DNA of 50,860 nucleotides from Acanthaster planci (Eukaryota > Echinodermata > Asteroidea > Valvatida > Acanthasteridae). Where the stretch lies: the NCBI RefSeq assembly GCF_001949145.1, contig NW_019091538.1, positions 456,135 through 506,994 of the forward strand, in the 5' to 3' direction. The notes beneath the pieces were generated by a model. The model had not been told where the DNA came from. It was given only the letters and a program-made list of their open reading frames with translations, and did no database searches. Made by a program: the position numbers and the translations under genes. Position 1 is the stretch's first letter. Each line of letters opens with the position of its first letter. Shown here in pieces: positions 35,054 through 47,400 of the stretch.

Positions 35054-35125
35054 AAGGGGTTGCCCCTTCAAGGGGTCGCCCCTTCAAGGGGTCGCCCCTT
35101 CAAGGGGTCGCCGCTTCAAGGGGTC
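35054..35125. repeat. 16-bp tandem repeat of self-complementary units
   Basis: Four and a half units of AAGGGGTCGCCCCTTC. Each unit is itself nearly palindromic (AAGGGG..CCCCTT), so the array can fold as serial hairpins. It lies between the RBSN fragment and the end of carrier copy A. Confidence 0.9.
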
Positions 35126-35414
35126 TGGCAAAAGACAAAGACTACTCGCGGCAGTGAATATATCAGTGCCCTTAGTATTGTTGTTTTTCCATTGATGCCA
35201 TGAAAGACAAATGAATTGTCCCAATTTAGAAATTCCATGAGTCGAAAATCTGTCTAAAGCACCACTAAAAACCTTCAAGATGTGTCATAGAAAGTGAATT
35301 CGAGCACGTGCATCGTATATGATCTGGTGCATCATACAAGCATGTCCTAGATTATTCACACATGTGAACAGTAATGTATCATGTTCATTACTTATTACCA
35401 TGGCAGTGACGCCA

Positions 35415-38400
35415 TTAGAAAGTGGAAGCCGACCAGATGAGGAACTTCATTGCAAGTTCATAGGTGAGGAGACAAACCTGTAGAACAGGAAAAACAAGAA
35501 AATGTACAGACAACTACGGCACATTTTGATTTGTCAAAATGTTGAAAAATAGGGGTGTAAGAAAGCACAAGCTTTATTAATGTTGATTAGATGTATTTTC
35601 ATCAGACTTCCTAGGCTCTAGAAATGGGAATTCAAAAGAAAAAATGATATCTTCAAAAGCACTGGCAAATGAGATCTTTGCTGTCTTTGTTTGAATCGTC
35701 ATAATTTGTGTTTGTTTCTTCGGTTTTTGTTGTGTGTATGAGGGTGCTTTCTTCTCATTCCTTCGTTCCCACTCTCTGATTTAGCTCACCGCACTAGCTG
35801 GGAATGCCCTAATCATGACGGGCGTGATACCCTTGAACAGTGCAGGGAATCCCTCATTCTTGATTAGCCTTGGGAATACGTCACGGACGTCTCGAGGATA
35901 CGTTCCTTCGGGGGCTGGTTTGTGAGAAATAAAAAAATGGACGATCGACACATGCAATTCCTTTCACGTTATTTCCTCTACAGAATTTATCAAATGCATG
36001 TTGGGCTCCCATATCTGCAGATGCCTAAAGAGGAAAAAATAGTGGAGCACAGCATCGCTACGCCAAAATCCCCATTCACAACAACTCAACCCAAGGAGGC
36101 TGACTCCATCATCTTTCAGATCCTCTTGTCAATGTTGGTACCCTCTCATCTACACTGTAAGTGGTATTTAAGTTTAGACATGTTACGATCAAAAAAAGAA
36201 CCAATGTCTCCAGCATGTCAATTATTTTATTGGAGAAGGAACCAGGTGTTACTTTCACATTTTCATGAGCTCACAAGCCATCCCATAATCTTTCAGATAG
36301 ATTTGCTGAAGCCCACTGTTGGCCAAACGAGGGGCCCCTCCAAATACATGAACACATGCGAAAACTGTTTCTCTGTATGATTACCTGTCTGTATTCTGGA
36401 CTTCAGATTGTCCGGTGCGATAATGGCTAACCACATAATAACTCCAGCCATGCCACCAGCAAAAAGTATGCGCAATGGGTTCAAGTCCTCGGGGCTGAAA
36501 TAAAACAGCTCTATTAAAGCACTTATATGTGACATACTTTTGCACAAATCTAGAGGAGAAAGAAACAGGTGTTTCTCACTCATTGTGCATTGGATGTGAC
36601 CATAAATGAAGGGGACATGAGTACAATAGTCTCAAATCAACATCCTTTATTACTACATGTAAGACTGAATCCTGTCAAAGTAACATCTATTTATTACTGA
36701 AACTGGGCCAAGAAGGAATATCAGTTTTCAACTTTTACTGAATTAAGCGTTGATTCTGAGAGATGCACCGCTGAAATCCAGTGTTTCAATACAGTTTTAC
36801 CACAAACTAATTCATGTCCTCAGCATGGATTAGTGAGTCTAATAACCCTGGCCCTCCAAGATACATCGTACTTCAAATTCGGCAACGTTTAGAAAGCTTC
36901 TTGAAGGAATGAGCTAGATAACCCTACACTCTACAAACATGCCCCAATTCAGTTCCGCCTAGTATAGGATTTGGGAAAAATTCAGGATGGTTCCGTACAA
37001 TAATGCCCCAAGGGTCACATAGTCAGCCATTTTAAAACTATTAGAACATCCTAATGCCTACAGTTGGAACTTTCTACGAAATTCAGAGCATTACAGGGTG
37101 CATGCCACGGTAATCTTGTGCAACACGTAATAAAAGCAAGTAAGAAATTTTCTTGTGAAAAATGCAATGGGCCAAATTTGTGATCCGTAAAAGCAGCACA
37201 GAGTGGTTCGGATGACATACCTTTTACCCGCTGGCGTGAGTGAAACTTTGACCCATTCGTATACCAAGAAATACAAGCCAGAAGTAGGTACGTCTGTGCA
37301 AAAAAAAAAAAAAACACAGATGGAGAACAGGGAAGGGACAAGTGGCGATTTGGGTGATGGTGTCACAAGGGTGACAGTCACCAAAACCCATTTTTTACTT
37401 AAGGGCCTTGCAAAGAATCTTTTCACAATGTACGTGTTCATTAATTTTCATTAGGATGACAGGATGAGTGGTAAATGTACATCAAAAGGAAGAGCTTGGT
37501 TCAATTTTTAATCCCCCTTGAGCAGAAGCACCCCCTCATCAGTTGAAAAGAGCCATGTTGGTGGGCAGTGTTCATTTTTCTGGCAATGACAAGTGCATTT
37601 CATAGTCGTTTGTGAACCAGCAAGTGCAGTTCCGACCAAAGGAGCCTCCATTGCTGGAAAAATTTCACCCTCTCTTGGTCCAGCTCGGGGCTCATGACCA
37701 GAAAACTGGCCTAAAGACCCATTTCGTCAGATCTAGTCACATGTTTTAATGCTATGACAACTACTCCATATGGCTAGAAAAGGGTTCTCTTTGTTAGACT
37801 CATACCATTGCTCTCACTACAATAATTAAGATTACAAATGCAAGAATTTCCTTTTACAGCAATCATCTTTTCCATCTACTGTAGAAGTACTGGGCATGTT
37901 CTAGCAATGAGACTTTTTTGGATGCAAACAGGAGTTTCACTAGATTTTCAATACAAAATGTTCACGTAGCAGTCCAATGATTTCTGGCAAAACACTTCCA
38001 CAGATTTGCATGCAGCTGCTTGTACATTCCACTCACCTCGAATGAGCGTAATGGCCGTCCCTTTGTACAATCCCCTGAAGAGACCTGACTCCCTGTAGAT
38101 CTGCTTGCCACAGTCTAGGGGTCCTGCGTACTTGGCCTTCTCGGTCGACGCAGCTTGAATCTGAAAGCAGTTAGCAATCAAACGGCTGCAGCTATTCTAC
38201 ATGTTTGAGTGAGTCAGAGGAAGTCTGAGATGACTGCCTGGTTTCCAGCATTATTGGGAGCAACCATGTCAATAGAAGGACCACGGACAGTCCAGCTGCC
38301 TCCCCTGGCATCAATACATTGCAAAACAAAGAACAGCATGCATCAACCACCAGTACCCAAAAAGGAAGTTGATTTTAGATGTGATGGGTGCCCTCAGTCG

Positions 38401-40916
38401 ATCATGCACAGAGCACATACCAATGGTCTCATGTGATGTGGTCAAGCAAAATAAGTCTCTTGTCGGCCCTAGCTAATTTATGGTTATCACTCATGAACAC
38501 AGTATCAACTTCAAAGCAGAGAAAAACCACATATCAATATTATTGTTGGTACAAAAGTTAAGGAAGTCTAAATACGGAAGTTACATTTTAGAAAATTTGT
38601 CTCCTAACAAAAGACCCATTTTTGTCTGACTACATCACACACATCTTATTTAAGTCAGTGGAAAATATCAATTGATTTAATAAACAGAGATGTTCTCTGT
38701 ACAACCAGGCAGCCCTTCACATATGACAATGAAGATCACTGGTGTCAGTGTTAAATTGTTTCCTGTGGTGCACTCTTGGGCTGTGTACAATGCCATGGCT
38801 GTTCCTGGGTGTAACTTAGGTGCTTGCAAAAGCTTTATCTACTGGCTAGCCGCTTCTTTCATTTACATGTGTTGCTCTTGCCTCCAGAGCACGTTCCTGG
38901 CAAAACCAGACTTCTTCCCTGCGACATCATCTTTCGATCAAGAACCAGAACATTGTCTCACCTGCAGAAGGCATTTAATGCGCTCTCCCGGGGTAACAAT
39001 GACTGTGGTAAATACACCGGCAAGCATTCCTGCTTTGAATATCTGATCATACCTATAAAACAACCGTTACAGACACAGTAAATGGGGTGTAGCACTGCAT
39101 TCACACGAGCATACTCAAGCTTTTCACGTCACAGCACCCTGTTGGTCGGAGAGGCATGTACCGCAGAGAGCCACCTGTCCCAAGTGTTGCGCCACCACTG
39201 GACTGGCCTCTAATTCTAGCTGCCAAATATTGTCTTCAGCTTCAAATTCCCAAGAGAGCTTGTTTTGCTCTTAGCACAGATTACAAGTTTCTCTTTTCTT
39301 CACTCGGCCAGTTTCAAATTTGATATTTGTTTTGTATGCAACTTATTTTTTCTTCCCTTTTTCTTACTACATGGGGAAGTTAATATGCATTTGAAGCAAC
39401 ATGGAGCAACAACAGTTTATGGGTTGGAAGAAGTTCCAAGATCCACCAAGGTGCTGATTTCTTTGCACCTGCACACCGTGCACACTCACCCATATTTCCC
39501 ATCTGCTCCTGGAGTCTGAAGCTTCTTGCCAATACTAAAGCCAGAGAAGAAAATAGCATTCATTGGGGTCACTCCCAGCATGGGGGTAACCATGCCCTTG
39601 TAGAGACCATGAAATCCCTGGGAAAAAGAAAAAACCAAACCATTTGACTCATCGGCAAAAATTTGGGGGGGAGACTGTTTTGGGGAACGGATTAAGTCTG
39701 CCAGGATTTCGCTTCGGGGATTTCATTTTCTGTAAACATGGTAAAGGTTTCCATAAGTGACCATACTGATATAAAAATATTCAAGAAATTTGTTCACATG
39801 AGAAATGACGTGTATGACTTTGAGATGAAAGCTACTAGTATCATGAATTTGGTGACAATTGTACTTTGCAGGCTGCCCTCATCGAGTCTAGTACCACGGC
39901 ATACAGTGCTTTAAACTATGGTGACAATTTCGGGGGCACACGGGTGTACACTTTTCCAAGGGGAATCACAAGCGGATGAACTACAGCCCTCCCATAAGAT
40001 GTGTTCATTTCAAAATTTATGAAGTTACACAGACTTGTGCACATTTATTTCTTTTTAAACTTGAAATTCCTCAGGGTAATAATACGTGTATGTCAAGACT
40101 GGACATGCAGTTGGAGTAAACAGAATGGTTCATTTAACTCAGGAAAGCAAAGAATATATTCCTCAGGTAATTTCTGAATCTTCTCCCATAAAAGTTGATG
40201 TTGCTATGGCCATGAGAATGAACATCCCGGATTTTCATCCAGACAATTTGGAAAACCCATGACGAGGCTTTTTTTTTCATTTTTTTTTTTTTGGTGTACA
40301 TACCACACATTTGTACACAGGCACACTACGAACTTCCGATTTACTTTGCACTGCAGCCATTTTTTATGTTTTCTAACCATTCCCAAGGGAAAACCAACAA
40401 TTTTTCTGAAATAAAAACTTTTTGGAAAATGCGGGCAGTTGGCAGAAATCCAGGATATTCCTTCTTATGGCCTGATATGCCTATCTACATGTACCTCTTT
40501 TGTGACAGTTTTCTTGGCACAGTCCCATGCTCCTCGGTAAAGTGGGGCAGCACCTTGGACCGGGGTGGGCTGGGTCTGAAGCCTGACCTGAAATTCACTT
40601 GAAAATTTGCAGCATTGAAATCATTTGAAATCTCTGAGTGCGGTGGACTCGGACGACGAACCCCACCATAGCTCCATGACTGGAGTAATGAACCTCATGA
40701 AGAGGCACACCATATACCCCCAGAACTGAGGGGTTCGGCGTCCGCTCCTCTCCCACGAGAGAGGAGCGGACGTCGAACACCACAGATCTGGGGGTAGCCT
40801 ACCTTGATCGTATCGAATGGATGGCCAATTGCAATTACGCTCATTCCACTCAAGCCGCCGGCTATGAAGCTTTTAACGGGACTTACAACATGATTTAGGC
40901 CTACTTCTCCAGACAT
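35415..40916 (-). CDS. SLC25A20: Mitochondrial carnitine/acylcarnitine carrier, paralogue A (complete)
   Basis: Inner-membrane antiporter that exchanges acylcarnitine for carnitine. Nine exons on the minus strand: 40916-40803, 40587-40495, 39617-39490, 39052-38962, 38160-38037, 37293-37221, 36494-36385, 35914-35790, 35477-35415. All are GT..AG and in phase, giving 306 residues (human 301). The three carrier repeats carry [24 protein letters not shown] and [11 protein letters not shown]. The substrate-site Arg-Asp pair is kept ([14 protein letters not shown]), as is MIRAFPASA with the helix-6 Arg. The end is [10 protein letters not shown] before the stop. Differences from the usual protein are [11 protein letters not shown] for [11 protein letters not shown] and [10 protein letters not shown] for [10 protein letters not shown], so this is the more derived copy. 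The start ATG at 40916 (MSGEVGL) was taken as the nearer of two adjacent ATGs. It is head-to-head with copy B, with identical exon sizes and phases where both are visible (apart from exon 1). Confidence 0.94.
40715..40796. mobile_element. Hairpin MITE next to the exon 1 donor of carrier A
   Basis: Imperfect inverted repeat: TACCCCCAGAACTGAGGGG.. and its partner ..CACCACAGATCTGGGGGTA, with the inner arms GTCCGCTCCTCTC / GAGAGGAGCGGAC almost perfect. The right end is six bases from the exon 1 splice donor, in an intron of only 215 bases. Confidence 0.7.
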
Positions 40917-43900
40917 CATGAAAATAGTGGGTAAATTTAACAACATTTACGACTAAGAAAATTATGGACTGGAAGCCTAAAAGAAAATGTTGGAAACGCG
41001 GTCCCTGCGAGTCACATACTCAATCCATTCCTCCGTGCTGGGGCTGAGTAGAGAGCAACTATTACATGATTAAACTTCTACTGTGTCCGCAAACCATCCA
41101 GAGGACACATCACGCATCGCGTGCATCCAGCCGGCCACTTATCATTGCTGACGTTGCACGTCGCACTTACGCGTGCATGGTTCGCCGAAAAGCAACAAAC
41201 TACAGGGGGATTGTGAATTTGGGGACCCTGTTCCTATAACAGAAGGGAGACCTATACGTTTCAACTTTTGGATTCCCCCAGGTAGATGACCGTGACATCA
41301 TGCTCACTAACTGTATGGCTGATTTTTGAAAGAGGGCAGGGTTTTGAATTTTTAGGGACATTTTGAGGGGAAACTGTGGGTGTTTCAACACGACACATGG
41401 TACGAGACGGAGTAGAGACCAGGTGGACTCCATGACCGTACTGCTTTACAGAGGGAGTCTAAGATATTAAGCCTTAACTTAAGGGTGCAAAATCGGGCGA
41501 CAAATTTTGTAAATGAAATTTTCAACACCTTATCCAAGGAGCCAATTTCACGTCTGTAATTCCTATGCGTCCTTATCTCCACAGCTGGTGGGTTAAGAAA
41601 TTCGACACATCACCAACAAAGACAAAAACGGGAAAATAAAGTCGGACTAACGCATAATTGCCATACGGTGGTGGACTATTTTCAGCCGTTCTCCAGTGCA
41701 GTGCAGTTCGTACAGTGTGCGCGCGCGCAACTATTCGGCGTACGAGATTCCGAGCTGCGTACACGCACATGAAACTACTGTACATGTTCTGAATGGAACC
41801 AGCGAACGTGAAGTTTCGTAACGCGCAACGTGGTTTTCAGCCACCATTGATCTCCATGCCGAGTTAAAAACATCGGGCCGGAGGCGAGGCTGTGGCGTGA
41901 CGTTGGTGACAGTTGGCCGAGTTATACCTGCACGCAAGCTGAGTCCTACGGCCAGTACGGGAAAGCTAAAATTCCTGATTTTTTCAAATCCTGACCATTT
42001 TTAAAGCATGTGTTATACATCTATGTGTTAACAGGTAGACTGACAAAAAGTGCCCACACAATTCGATAGAAGTTAAGGGACTCCCGGCAGTTCCGTGTCG
42101 AGGGGAGTATTATGCAGCAAGCCTACCGTTTGGCACATTTCTGTTGTTAGCAATTTACTCATATCTGTTGATTTGTCCCCTTTTAAAAGTTATACCGACT
42201 ATATTTTTTTTTAGAGATGGAGAACTTTTCCAAAACGCACAAACACAGATAAGTAATTTTTTTTACAAACTAGACTGATATGAAAGTCAATAACAGCGAG
42301 TAATCATGATCTCTTGGGCCTGAATTTAAAAACGAAAATCACCTCTTTTTGAGAGTTTTGAATATTTTGAAATTGCACATTGTTGGGGATCCATCGACCG
42401 ATGATCAGACAGAGCTCCAGTATGACCATAAACGTTAACCTCCCAAGCCAATGAATTTCAAAACCCACTGACAAAACTGTTCGGCAACATTTCTTCACTG
42501 GTGAAAAACATTTACAAGAATATTGCAAGACACTAGTATGTTTACTGAGGTCTCCAAACAACTATACAGTACACATGAATTTGAGTTTCCAGCTGTTTGA
42601 TGTAGGCCTACTTGAGGCTAAGGGTTTTAAGAGAGCATTTCCCCACCCCACCCCCACCCCAACCGTATGATTATGAATTAGGAGATTTTTTAAAACTTCG
42701 ACACAGTCTAGCTGTCTGTCCGTCTATCTGTTATTGCATGTTTAGTTCACGAATAAAAAAGGAAAGGCCGATCAACAGCACGATTTGTGCGTGATTGCTA
42801 TTTAACTCACGGTGCGCGCGCACGCCTCTAGGCTGTATCGTGTTCCCAATCAGTCTTGCCTGTTCATCGCAATAATCATGCCAGCAATATAATCCTCCTT
42901 TTTATTCCTCAGTTATCAAGATAAGTTAATGTTTCATTTTAATAAATATCAGATCTCTGCAATGTTGTGTATTTATACATCTTTAACCAATAAAACTACC
43001 CCGACAAATTCAAGTTATTAGCATGCTTCAATGAGAGATCGTTGATGAACGTCTTCCCATACCAAAACCCTGCATATACAAAGCCTTCTACGCTAACAGG
43101 GGTTATTCTTATAAAATAGCAGGTTTTGTCGCAAATTTATGTTTCTAAACCGACATATTAAGTAGAACAAAATATGAACATTTTAGGGGTAATCAAAAGG
43201 GGGTTACAGAATTGGTCAGTCTGCACTCGCCCCCGATCCGACAACGGAACTGCATTTCAAAGTTTTATGCCGACAGGCGGGTTAAAGCCGGGTACCAGTT
43301 ATGGCCTCTGTGTAGCAGGTGTGCAACATACATGTACTTTCACTGGAAATCGCGCACGCATAGTGCGTGCATGCAGCCCGGATTCCTGTACGTGCGTGCT
43401 CTTTACAACTCGAGAACGGATGAATTACATGAATGTCTACAAAAGTATAACGTTGTCTCTAACTTATATTCCTCGATTTTTCAGTCAGTGGTTCGTTCTG
43501 AAATTCCTAAACCCCCTGACGGATACAAAAGGCCATGAAGAACTTGCAAAGGTGAAAAACTAGTTTCTTCAACGAGGTAAACCAAGAACAGATTAGAATC
43601 AAATTTGTGGTCGTTTTGTACACAACTTTTTTTTACCCTGGACGTCAGTCGTAATGAAATGAACTTGAAGAACCTGGGCTACGCGCTATGCTGGGTAGAG
43701 TCGAATTTACATGGCTAGGTTATCTCTAGGAAAGTCACATTTTCTCACAATTTACAATTTGAAATTTCCCCCAAACAGAGTCAGGGCAGCTCAGACAGCG
43801 TTGCCTTTGGTTTTTCTGGGGGATGACCAGTTTTGCACAAATTAAAAGTACAAAAACTTGGGTTCCCAAATTCACAATTCCCGCTTCTGGCATCTTTCGT

Positions 43901-44439
43901 ACAATGTGACATAACATGTCCATCAACCTCTTTCTCGTAAAAGTCCACCAGTCGCCTGCCTCAGGAAACCCAGCTGCTCGTTCCCAGTGCCGTTCAGACG
44001 TACGTACATGTACAATGTACATGTACATGTAGTTGCACATTCAGCTTGTGCGTGCCACAGCAGTCGTTTCCTCAAAAAGTCTGACTGGGAGCCAGTCTAG
44101 CCACAGCTGAATCAGAGCCTTGGTGTTCTCCATTTTTTTCTAGAGTTTCATTGGATAGACTTTTTTCAGCGATGGTGCCACCGTACGCGGCGAGTTCGGA
44201 ATGGTACCCAGAATGCCTTACGGTTTCTTCTGAAAACATATTAGTAGTTACCTGATAAGGCAATGGGTACGAGTACAATGTAGTGTAAAAGTCACAGCCC
44301 CAGGTACAGGTCGAAAGGCCACACCGCATGCGACCGGTGCGAGGTGACTGGGTGAATGATGCTGCGAAAATTACTCGGAGTTCTGACTTAAAATTTTCAT
44401 TCAGATTAAATTCAACTTCAACCTACACGTAGTATTAGG
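40917..44439. other. Shared upstream region of the two divergent carrier genes
   Basis: Should contain both promoters. CpG-containing patches occur near 41700-41900 and 43350-43400, and TACATG simple repeat at 43999-44031. Frames at 43174-43563 (+) and 44072-44329 (-) match nothing known. No convincing third gene between them. Confidence 0.4.
43999..44031. repeat. TACGTACATG / TACATG simple repeat
   Basis: Short array of GTACGTACATGTACAATGTA followed by further CATGTA units upstream of carrier B. Same hexamer as elsewhere in the window. Confidence 0.7.
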
Positions 44440-47400
44440 ATGTCTGCAGAAATAAGTCCGGTGAAGAACTTCATAGCCGGCGGCTTTGGAGGAGTGTGTC
44501 TCGTTGCAGCCGGCCATCCACTCGATACAATCAAAGTAAAAACACGTTACTAACCGCTAGGGCCTAAATGCTCAACATTTAGCCATTAATTTCAGTGTCA
44601 ATCATTAATATCATGATCAATCATTGTCAATCAAGCGGTCTGGCAGTATTCGCTCTGTTTTTCGTCTTCATTGCATTGGTCATCTCCCGCTTATTTCTGT
44701 GTCTTCAAGTTTCCCGGCATGGACCTGGAGGATTATCGCAAATAGTAATTTGGCCTAGAAAACATGCATGCCATGCCCATTTTTTGCTGATGTTTGATGA
44801 TGAATGTAGGCCCTAAGCTTACATGTACATAGCTTAAGGCCTACCCTATGGAGCAAAAGTCATGGAAGTGAGCGACGAGCATACATGTACATGTAGCCTA
44901 GGCCTACCAACCGTTAATCTAACTAGGGCCTAAAAAAGTAAAAACTTCAAAACTTGGAAAAGTTGTGGACATTTTCTTAAGAGCCAGGCCTAATGTTAGT
45001 ACTGAAATCTTGTATTTTATTAAAACGTGATGTAAAATAGGATACTGTGCTAAAGGTTTAATGAAGTTTCTTTTATGTTTCTAATTTAAGGTCAGGCTTC
45101 AGACCCAACCCACCCCAGCCCCAGGGGCTGCCCCAATTTATGCAGGAACATGGGACTGTGCCAAAAAAACCGTCACAAAAGAGGTTTGTATTGGAGAAGT
45201 TATCACTAATGCTGCATGGCTAATTTTGCACAATGTTAGAAAGGCACTGTGGGATGGAAAAAGGATTAAACTTGTCTTTTTTTCCTTCCCACAATGCCTT
45301 TCTACATGCACCATTGTGCAAAATCACCCACATGTTGTTGGTGATAAGGCTGATGTCCTTTGCTTTCATGCTCTTCCATTAATGACAACAATTGTTTATT
45401 CCAGCTGTGCAAGTGCCACTCTGGACAATTTTTTCCCTGGTACAGATTTTAAAAACATAACAGGCAAATGTACAAATGTTTTTGGAACAATAGGAACTAA
45501 ATCTGTTACCTGAAAATGGAAATATGTCCAGATATACATGTACATGTAACTGTCAGAAAAAGAATAGGGCTGCGCCGAATATCCGAATAACCAAAGATTT
45601 GATCGATTGTCTAATATTCGAATACTATTTTTCGAATATTCAAATGCAAAATTCATGAAGAGAAGAAAAGGAAGGAAAAATTTGCTTTTTTAAATGAGAA
45701 AAATTGCACTGTGGAGGCTTGTTTCAAGCAGATTCAAATGATAAGCGTCAGAAATCTTACAACGATTCAAAAAGTAAACTATTCATTAAACAATTTGAAA
45801 GGAATAGACATTTTCAACAGGGCAGAAGTCTTGTTCATCTCTTACATCTTGCTAAATCTTGGTTGGAGATACTCCTAGATGTGAGAAGCTTACATATTGA
45901 TCATAATATACAAAATTATTTTGTGTGTGTTATTGCCACTGATTTTTTGTATGGTTTGTTCATTAACAATCTGCAGGTCGGTAGGGCTGAATATTCGGAT
46001 ATTCGATCAAATCGCAGGTCGAATATTCGGAAAGTGAATTGTTCGAATTGACTCGGCCCTAAAAAGGAACTAAAAGTTTTACAGGATGTTACAGTCCAGC
46101 GAATTAGTTTGCTTGTGCAGTGTAAACGTACAACGTACATGTGCCATGAGCTGATTTACTTTTGTTGGCCTTTGTACCACTCTAGGTCAACTGGCCTAAA
46201 ACTGTTTTCATATGGTTTTCAACTTTTTAAAGTGTACTTTAACATCTCCCAAACTCTTTGAATGGATTTATTAAATTTTTTATAGGTCTAATCAGAGTTA
46301 AACAAAAACTGAAAGCCCTCCAGAACTGCGATCACCCAAAACTAAACTCCCTCACGTTAATGCAGTTTGTGAAGTACTCGATGTGATTATCTCTTCCGTA
46401 GGGATTTCGTGGTCTGTACAAGGGGATGTTTGCACCCATCTTGGGAGTGACTCCCATGTATGCAGTGTGTTTCCTTGGCTTCAGTATCGGTAAGAAGCTT
46501 CAGACTCCAGGAGCAGATGGCAATTATAGGTGGGTGTGTGCAGGTGCAAGGAATCATTACCTCGGTTTCATTTGCAGTTCTTAATAAGTGCAACCTCTTG
46601 TTGCGTCACACTAAATGTAGCTCTTCAAAAGCAGTCATGCTGAGTTGGGCTCCGTCTTGTCGTCTTTTGGGTTCACAAAACAACTTGTCCAGGGAGCCGA
46701 GTTCATGGATGTGGCTATTATGATTAGCCATACTTGTCTAGAGTAAGAAAAAAAATGAGGACCTCCGGCTCTGGAAGACCACATGTTTATGTACAGTACC
46801 AGAACTGTTACTCCCCGCAGAAACCTATTTTAAATTTAAAACTACCAGGCCAGTATAATGGAGAGATTTGGTCAGTTTATAACTAAAAGACAAAAAGGAT
46901 GAGGAGCGATTTGTTTAAGGTGCTATTTAAGTTGTAGACTGGTACCAGAATCTTTAACGCCATGAGTTTGAATGGCTGTGCAGCTTGTACCGGTGTCTCG
47001 AGCATTTTTTTCTCGCGCTCAAACGGCAGGAGGGTGATTCAAGAACACTGTTCTCGGAACAGGATCACACGCCACCTCGTCACGGTTTAACATGGACAAA
47101 CGGAAAAACTCTTGACCTTTTTATTTTTGAACAGCTGCAAAAAATAGCGAGATGGCTTATGAAGCCGGAGGTAAGGGCAAGGTTTGCAAAATTAACATTA
47201 ATATTTTTCCATAAATGAATGTTCCTTTTGAAATGGAAAAGAATTCAGCCCGATTATCAAAACATTAACCCTAGAAGAACGTGCATGGACACTGCCATGT
47301 TACTTACCAGTTAACCAGCGATAACCGGTTGTAATTCCCTACATTCAAACGGCTGACCCATGAACAACGAATCAAACTGTTCATGAACATACAAGAACAA

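Noticed and set aside
43174-43563. Two overlapping forward frames upstream of carrier B
   Set aside because: Unrecognised, mutually overlapping, and no coding-like start or splice sites; left as spacer.
44072-44329. Minus-strand 85-codon frame between the two carriers
   Set aside because: Composition is protein-like but no family is recognised and no partner exon was found.
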